From: DATARH01 sp038228485
GTDB lineage: Bacteria; Pseudomonadota; Alphaproteobacteria; ATCC43930; CGMCC-115725
NCBI GenBank assembly: GCA_038228485.1
Contig: JBBRPG010000157.1
Location: forward strand, 1-9,581
Direction: 5' to 3'
Length of the DNA: 9,581 nt
The notes under the pieces were generated by a model. The model did no database searches. It had not been told where the DNA came from and saw only the letters and a program-made list of their open reading frames with translations. The first letter of the stretch is position 1. Every line of letters begins with the position of its first letter. Shown here piece by piece: positions 6,284 to 9,581 of this stretch. Made by a program: the position numbers and the translations under genes.

Positions 6284-6937
6284 CTACAGCTTCGCCTTCA
6301 AGAACGTCGCCATGCGGTCCCAGGCCTGGGTGGCGCAGGCGACGTCGTAGGCGGCGCTGCGCTCGTTGAAAAAGGCGTGCGCGGCGTCGTAGCGGTAGAT
6401 TTCGGGCTTGGAGCCGGTCATCGCGGTTTCCAGCGCATCAACCGCGGCGGGGGTGCACCAATCGTCCTGGTTGGCGAAATGCCCCTGAAACGGGATTTTT
6501 ATCCTCGCCGGATCGGCGAATTCCGCCGGCGGGATGCCGTAGAAGCACACCCCGGCGGCGATTTCGGGCACATGCACCGCGGCGGCGACCGTCAGCGCCC
6601 CACCCATGCAGAACCCCATCAGCCCGACCTTGCCGCTCTGGCCCTTGAGGTGCAGGGCCGCGCCGCGCAAATCCTGGTGCGTCGCGTCGGGGAAATCGAG
6701 GCCCGACATCAGATGGTTGGCCTCGTCGGGGACGGCGGTGAGGCGGCCTTTGTAGAGGTCGGGGGCCAGCGCGTTGTAGCCGGCGCGGGCGAAACGGTCG
6801 GCGACCCCGCAAATCTGGTCGTTCAGACCCCACCATTCCTGGATCACCACGATGCCGGGACGGCCCTGGCCGGCAGTGGCGAGATAGCCCTGGGTCTTGC
6901 CGCCGTCGGGCCGGGCAAAGTCGATCATCGCGCCCAT
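6284..6937 (-). CDS. Dienelactone hydrolase family protein
   Basis: A 217-residue alpha/beta-hydrolase of the dienelactone hydrolase (carboxymethylenebutenolidase) family, cytoplasmic. Visible family residues are Glu34 in QEWWGLND (33-40), nucleophile Cys110 in GFCMGG (108-113), acid Asp158 in NQDDW (156-160) and His187 in DAAHAFFN (184-191). Length is a little below the 230-240 common for the family, but all catalytic positions are present. The start at 6937 has AGGAG at 6950-6946, 8 nt upstream; Met4 is a possible alternative. It is the first gene of a two-gene unit with the predicted dehalogenase. No chlorocatechol-pathway genes are nearby, so the true substrate may be another lactone or ester. 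Confidence 0.9.
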   Translation of the reverse strand: MGAMIDFARPDGGKTQGYLATAGQGRPGIVVIQEWWGLNDQICGVADRFARAGYNALAPDLYKGRLTAVPDEANHLMSGLDFPDATHQDLRGAALHLKGQSGKVGLMGFCMGGALTVAAAVHVPEIAAGVCFYGIPPAEFADPARIKIPFQGHFANQDDWCTPAAVDALETAMTGSKPEIYRYDAAHAFFNERSAAYDVACATQAWDRMATFLKAKL

Positions 6938-7066
6938 TCAGGCCTCTCCTGTTTTTGCTGTTTCCACTGATATCTGGAAGGAATCTACAGCCAGCACACT
7001 AATCTCGCCACCCGCCGGGCAGGAGAACTGTCACGAAATTGCGGCAATTTTGCCGGTGCGTATCCG

Positions 7067-7157
7067 TTTTACGCTTCCCGGCGAAAGCCGGGACCCATTT
7101 TTCACGCGTCGGAGACAGTTGATCAGTGGATCCCGGCTTTCGCCGGGAAGCGCAAAA
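7067..7157. repeat. Intergenic palindromic repeat, family A copy 2
   Basis: Arms 7067-7097 and 7127-7157 pair over 31 bp with two mismatches around a 29-bp spacer. The core arm (cgcttcccggcgaaagccgg) is shared with the copy at 5299-5379. It ends 4 bp from the stop codon of the methionine-sulfoxide reductase gene and lies between that gene and the dienelactone-hydrolase gene. The rest of the 224-bp gap shows nothing else I can support as a gene. Confidence 0.85.
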
Positions 7158-7161
7158 GGAG

Positions 7162-7617
7162 CTAGCGGCCCAGGAATACCGCGACGAGGCGCTCGCAGCC
7201 GGCGCGGTCGATGTCGTCGAAGCGGGCGAGGCGCGGGCTGTCGAGGTCGAGCACGCCGGTGACCCGGCCGTCCTCGATCAAGGGCACGACCAGCTCCGAT
7301 TGCGAGACCGGGTCGCAGGCGATGTGGCCCGGGAACAGGTGGACATCGGGCACCAACAGGCTCTCGCCGCGCGCCGCCGAGGTGCCGCAGACGCCGTTGC
7401 CCCACGCGATGCGCACGCAGGCCGGCTGGCCCTGGAACGGCCCCAGCACCAGCTCTCGCCCTTGGGCGAAGTAGAACCCGGCCCAGTTGAGGTCGGGGAG
7501 GCCATTATAGATCAGCGCCGCCATGTTGGCGGCGTTGGCGATGGGGTCGGGCTCGCCGGCGATCAGCGACGCAAGCTGCGCGGCGAGGTCGCGATAGAGT
7601 GTTTTCTTGTCGGTCAT
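7162..7617 (-). CDS. msrC: GAF-domain free methionine-(R)-sulfoxide reductase
   Basis: A 151-residue single GAF-domain protein predicted to reduce free L-methionine-(R)-sulfoxide, a cytoplasmic oxidative-stress repair activity. Landmarks are NWAGFYF (44-50), LGPFQGQPACVRI (58-70), GNGVCGT (73-79), DVHLFPGHIACD (91-102), SELVVPL (107-113) and GVLDLDSP (121-128). The three redox cysteines Cys67, Cys77 and Cys101 have spacings of 10 and 24, identical to Cys84, Cys94 and Cys118 of the E. coli enzyme as I recall it. Length is typical. There is no clear Shine-Dalgarno before the ATG at 7617, and a family B palindrome begins 13 bp upstream. Transcription must therefore start inside the repeat or read through from the dioxygenase gene 167 bp upstream. 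Confidence 0.93.
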   Translation of the reverse strand: MTDKKTLYRDLAAQLASLIAGEPDPIANAANMAALIYNGLPDLNWAGFYFAQGRELVLGPFQGQPACVRIAWGNGVCGTSAARGESLLVPDVHLFPGHIACDPVSQSELVVPLIEDGRVTGVLDLDSPRLARFDDIDRAGCERLVAVFLGR

Positions 7618-7630
7618 TTGGAACTTAGGC

Positions 7631-7776
7631 TGTCATTCCGGGATCGCCCGCTGGGCGAGACCCGGAACCCATAAACACCGGCCCACCCATCGTTTTGCAC
7701 GACGGCAGAAGATTCTTCGGCGAGGTCCGTGTGCATGGGTTCCGGGTTCATCGCTACGCGATGCTCCGGAATGACA
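7631..7776. repeat. Intergenic palindromic element, family B copy 1 (MITE-like)
   Basis: An element of about 146 bp whose ends are inverted (tgtcattccgg at 7631-7641; ccggaatgaca at 7766-7776). The inner parts of the arms also pair (cccggaaccc at 7661-7670 with gggttccggg at 7737-7746). Each arm holds its own hairpin: tcgccc/gggcga on the left and atcgc/gcgat on the right, giving a cruciform-like fold. A second copy lies at 8872-9014. It fills most of the gap between the dioxygenase stop (8 bp away) and the sulfoxide reductase start (13 bp away). It encodes no protein of its own, so it is non-autonomous if mobile. Confidence 0.85.
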
Positions 7777-7784
7777 CAGCAGGG

Positions 7785-8633
7785 CTACTCATACGGCCGG
7801 TCGCCGCAGATCTGCACCCGGCGCATCAGCCGCAAATGCGGGCCGGCGTCGTGGATCGCCAGGTGCTTGACCGCGCGGTTGTCCCAGAACGCGACCGAGC
7901 CCTTTTCCCAGCGGAAGCGGCAGGTGAATTCGGGCCGGTGGCCGTGCGCCAGCAGGTATTGCAGCAGCGGCCTCGACTCGTCTTCGGTCATGTCCTCAAA
8001 GCCGACCGTATAGGCGGCGTTGACGTTGAGCAGCTTGCGGCCGGTCTCCGGGTGGGTGCGCACCACCGGGTGCAGATTGACCGTCTCGCGCCAGTCGTCG
8101 CCTTGCCGCACCTTGGTCGCGCGGTGCGCATTGCGGTTGGCGGCCGGCCCGGCGACGAGGCGATCGGTGTGGACCGCGCGCAGACCGCTGAGCATCGTCT
8201 TCATGCCGTCCGACAGGGTGTCGTAGGCCAGGTACTGGTTGGCGAAGAGTGTGTCGCCGCCATAGGGCGGGGCCTCGATCGCGTAGAGGATCGCGCCCAT
8301 CGGCGGCTCCTCCATCATCGTCGTGTCGGCGTGCCAATCCTCGCCGACGATGTGCTGGTCGCCCGGCTCCCGGCGGATCATGACGATCTCGTTGTCGTCC
8401 TGCATGCCGCGGTAGTTCGGGTGGATAAAGATGTCGCCAAAGCGGCGGGCGAAGGCCTTGTGCTGCCCGGCATCGAATTCCTGGCCGCGGAAAAAGATCA
8501 CGCCATGCTGGTTGAGCGCTTGGCGGATTTCCGAGATCACATCGTCGTCGAGGTCGTCGGCAATGTCGGCGCCGTAAATCTCGGCCCCGCAGGCGCCGGC
8601 GATCGGGCGGACATCGATGCGGCTGTTGCGCAT
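7785..8633 (-). CDS. TauD/TfdA-family 2-oxoglutarate/Fe(II) dioxygenase
   Basis: A 282-residue protein, nearly the length of E. coli TauD (283). It would couple oxidation of a substrate to decarboxylation of 2-oxoglutarate, using iron and oxygen. The iron ligands are His101 and Asp103 (DWHADTT, 99-105) and His257 (NRAVKHLAIHD, 252-262). Arg272 aligns with the co-substrate arginine, and Arg268 is also conserved. All are offset by +2 from TauD His99, Asp101, His255 and Arg270 as I recall them. The segment before the HxD motif differs from TauD, and no ssu or tau transport genes are nearby, so taurine is not a safe assignment; sulfonates, phenoxyacids or other carboxylates are possible. AGGAG (8647-8643) lies 9 nt before the start codon. 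The gene sits between two same-orientation family B repeats. Confidence 0.92.
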   Translation of the reverse strand: MRNSRIDVRPIAGACGAEIYGADIADDLDDDVISEIRQALNQHGVIFFRGQEFDAGQHKAFARRFGDIFIHPNYRGMQDDNEIVMIRREPGDQHIVGEDWHADTTMMEEPPMGAILYAIEAPPYGGDTLFANQYLAYDTLSDGMKTMLSGLRAVHTDRLVAGPAANRNAHRATKVRQGDDWRETVNLHPVVRTHPETGRKLLNVNAAYTVGFEDMTEDESRPLLQYLLAHGHRPEFTCRFRWEKGSVAFWDNRAVKHLAIHDAGPHLRLMRRVQICGDRPYE

Positions 8634-8783
8634 GAGAATAGGCTCCTGTTGGCCGGCAAAACCTAGGCACGGAGCTGGCGAGGGTCAATCGACGGTGCTG
8701 CATTGGCTGGTTTGCGTCCTTCGAGACGCATTATCGAATCTTCGGCACGAGGAAGTTTCTGATGGTGGTTAAAAACATTCCAG

Positions 8784-8834
8784 GCCGGGGCCCATGTCTC
8801 AGCGCGCATGAGATGCGGATAAATAGGCCCCGGC
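8784..8834. repeat. Decayed palindrome, probable third family A copy
   Basis: A perfect 9-bp inverted repeat (gccggggcc at 8784-8792, ggccccggc at 8826-8834) around a 33-bp spacer. The flanks resemble family A: the right side continues ggctttcg as in copy 2, and the left arm looks like the family A arm with an internal deletion. Membership in family A is inference from this partial likeness. Confidence 0.5.
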
Positions 8835-8871
8835 TTTCGAGCCTATGAAGGAATTGTTCTGAAAGAGAGAT

Positions 8872-9014
8872 TGTCATTCCGGGATGCCCGAAGGGGCAGA
8901 CCCGGAACCTATGAACACGGACCGCCCCCAAGTTTTTGCAGGCGTTACAGTATAATAGGCCCGGTCCGTGTTCCTGGGTTCCGGGTTCGCTGCTGCGCAG
9001 CGCCCGGAATGACA
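8872..9014. repeat. Intergenic palindromic element, family B copy 2 (MITE-like)
   Basis: A 143-bp element whose arms of about 53 bp (8872-8924 and 8962-9014) are inverted with interruptions. It begins tgtcattccggg and ends cccggaatgaca. Each arm contains a small hairpin (gccc/gggc on the left; gctgc/gcagc on the right). Orientation, arm asymmetry and a shared ttttgca in the spacer match the copy at 7631-7776. Its spacer holds a TATAAT on the plus strand (8951-8956). Confidence 0.85.
8951..8956 (+). promoter_or_regulatory. Isolated TATAAT in the repeat spacer, possible -10 element
   Basis: A perfect -10 hexamer in otherwise GC-rich DNA, 104 bp upstream of the L,D-transpeptidase start and pointing toward it. 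No acceptable -35 hexamer lies 16-18 bp upstream. The hexamer could drive the downstream gene with activator help, or be chance. Confidence 0.25.
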
Positions 9015-9060
9015 AGCTTTTGATTGGTTCACATGCTCCTTCGCCGGGGTGGAGGAAGTA

Positions 9061-9581
9061 ATGCAAACCGCGCGACGGGGCCGCCGTGGTCCATACATAA
9101 TGCTATCTTCACCTGTGATTTTACGCCGAACGATTCTTGCGGCATTCGCCGCCATGCCGCTGCCGGTTTCCGCGATGGCTTATGCCCACCTCACCTATAC
9201 CGATGGGATGCTGACTTGGCCCGGCGGGTCGGCGCGGGCGGTCTGCGGCAAGGGCGGGGTGCGCGCCGACAAGCGCGAGGGCGACCATGCCAGCCCGGCC
9301 GGGACGTTTCCGCTGCTCAAGGTTTTCTACCGCCCCGACCGGCTGGCGGCGCCGCAGACCGCGCTGCCGCTGGCGCCGCTGCAGCCGAACGACGGCTGGG
9401 TCGATGCCGTCGCCGACCCAAACTACAACCGGGCGGTCGCCTTGTCCTACCCGGCCAGCCACGAGGAATTGTGGCGCGAGGACGGGCTCTACGATTTGAT
9501 CGTGGTGATCGGCTACAACACCGATCCGGTCGTGCCGGGCAGAGGCAGCGCGATCTTCTTCCACGTCGCGTCGGCCGATTA
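9061..9581 (+). CDS. Exported L,D-transpeptidase (YkuD-like) family protein, N-terminal part (truncated by window edge)
   Basis: The frame is open from 9061 to the right edge (173 codons plus 2 bases). The ATG at 9061 is chosen because GGAGG (9051-9055) lies 5 nt upstream; the in-frame ATG at 9100 has no ribosome-binding site. The N-terminus has a basic region (RRGRRG and LRR) and a hydrophobic stretch ending VSAMAYA, consistent with export. Further on come KGGVRADKREGDHASPAGTF and GRGSAIFFHVASAD, the latter including the conserved His of the L,D-transpeptidase catalytic region. The cysteine motif expected shortly after lies beyond the window. Family members cross-link peptidoglycan stem peptides or anchor proteins in the periplasm. 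The family is clear to me from these blocks, but activity cannot be judged without the missing cysteine. A 147-codon antisense frame over the same stretch is a shadow. Confidence 0.85.
   Translation, partial: MQTARRGRRGPYIMLSSPVILRRTILAAFAAMPLPVSAMAYAHLTYTDGMLTWPGGSARAVCGKGGVRADKREGDHASPAGTFPLLKVFYRPDRLAAPQTALPLAPLQPNDGWVDAVADPNYNRAVALSYPASHEELWREDGLYDLIVVIGYNTDPVVPGRGSAIFFHVASAD

Larger units (their letters stand above)
8634..9060. other. Gene-free 427-bp region between divergent genes, rich in palindromes
   Basis: Between the dioxygenase start (minus) and the L,D-transpeptidase start (plus) I see no gene. It holds a decayed family A-like palindrome (8784-8834), a full family B element (8872-9014), and the upstream regions of both flanking genes. 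A 111-codon open frame on the minus strand (9066-8731) crosses both repeats and is best explained as translated repeat sequence. Confidence 0.7.

Noticed and set aside
5458..6369. 303-codon plus-strand open frame
   Set aside because: It is antisense to the predicted dehalogenase, whose catalytic residues are all in place; the plus-strand translation has no recognised motif.
7695..8666. 323-codon plus-strand open frame
   Set aside because: It is antisense to the TauD/TfdA gene and begins inside the family B repeat, so it is a shadow.
5299..9014. CRISPR array made of the repeated palindromes
   Set aside because: The repeats are few, far apart, of two different families and have inverted arms. 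There is no regular repeat-spacer pattern and no cas gene.
7631..9014. Composite transposon around the dioxygenase gene
   Set aside because: The flanking elements are only about 145 bp and encode no transposase, and no target-site duplication was identified. I keep it as a hypothesis in the findings rather than as a mobile-element feature.
8731..9066. 111-codon minus-strand open frame
   Set aside because: It lies across the decayed family A and the family B repeats; its translation is that of palindromic repeat sequence, and it has no conserved domain or ribosome-binding site I can see.
9121..9564. 147-codon minus-strand open frame at the right end
   Set aside because: It is antisense to the exported L,D-transpeptidase frame, which has a good ribosome-binding site, signal peptide and family motifs.

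Overview
The window is uniformly GC-rich. Its proteins look proteobacterial, most likely from an alphaproteobacterium of the Rhizobiales or Rhodospirillales type. The basis is the FAD-oxidoreductase/SelD fusion, a dehalogenase close to the Rhodopseudomonas fluoroacetate dehalogenase, and the style of the palindromic repeats between genes. This placement is inference; no rRNA or tRNA gene is present to fix it.

Left part (1-3070, minus strand): a selenium module. A selenide,water dikinase (SelD) fused behind an FAD/NAD(P)-type oxidoreductase domain overlaps by 4 bp the start of selA, which runs off the left edge. SelD makes selenophosphate and SelA uses it to convert Ser-tRNA(Sec) to Sec-tRNA(Sec). 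The selD leader holds a tandem 19-bp repeat and a small hairpin 3 nt before the start codon. selB, selC and any selenoprotein gene must lie outside the window. Next (3071-3688, minus) is a small exported protein with one peptidoglycan-binding-like domain in low-complexity sequence.

Middle (3842-6937): enzymes of small-molecule metabolism or detoxification. An MBL-fold hydrolase (minus) is divergent from a VOC/glyoxalase-fold protein (plus). The VOC gene converges on a two-gene minus-strand operon: a dienelactone-hydrolase-family protein, then a protein with the full fluoroacetate-dehalogenase catalytic and halide-binding set.

Right part (7067-9581): a free-methionine-(R)-sulfoxide reductase (GAF fold) and a TauD/TfdA dioxygenase, both minus, lie among palindromic repeat elements. 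A plus-strand exported L,D-transpeptidase-family protein is cut by the right edge. Two intergenic repeat families were recognised: family A (near-perfect 26-31-bp inverted arms, two clear copies and one decayed) and family B (about 145 bp, two copies in the same orientation flanking the dioxygenase).

I see no CRISPR array, insertion-sequence transposase, phage gene or tRNA. I did not find a clearly undescribed multigene system. The most noteworthy items are the SelD fusion and its leader, the predicted fluoroacetate dehalogenase operon, and the two repeat families. The two genes cut by the window edges (selA and the L,D-transpeptidase) were recognised by translating the edges by hand.
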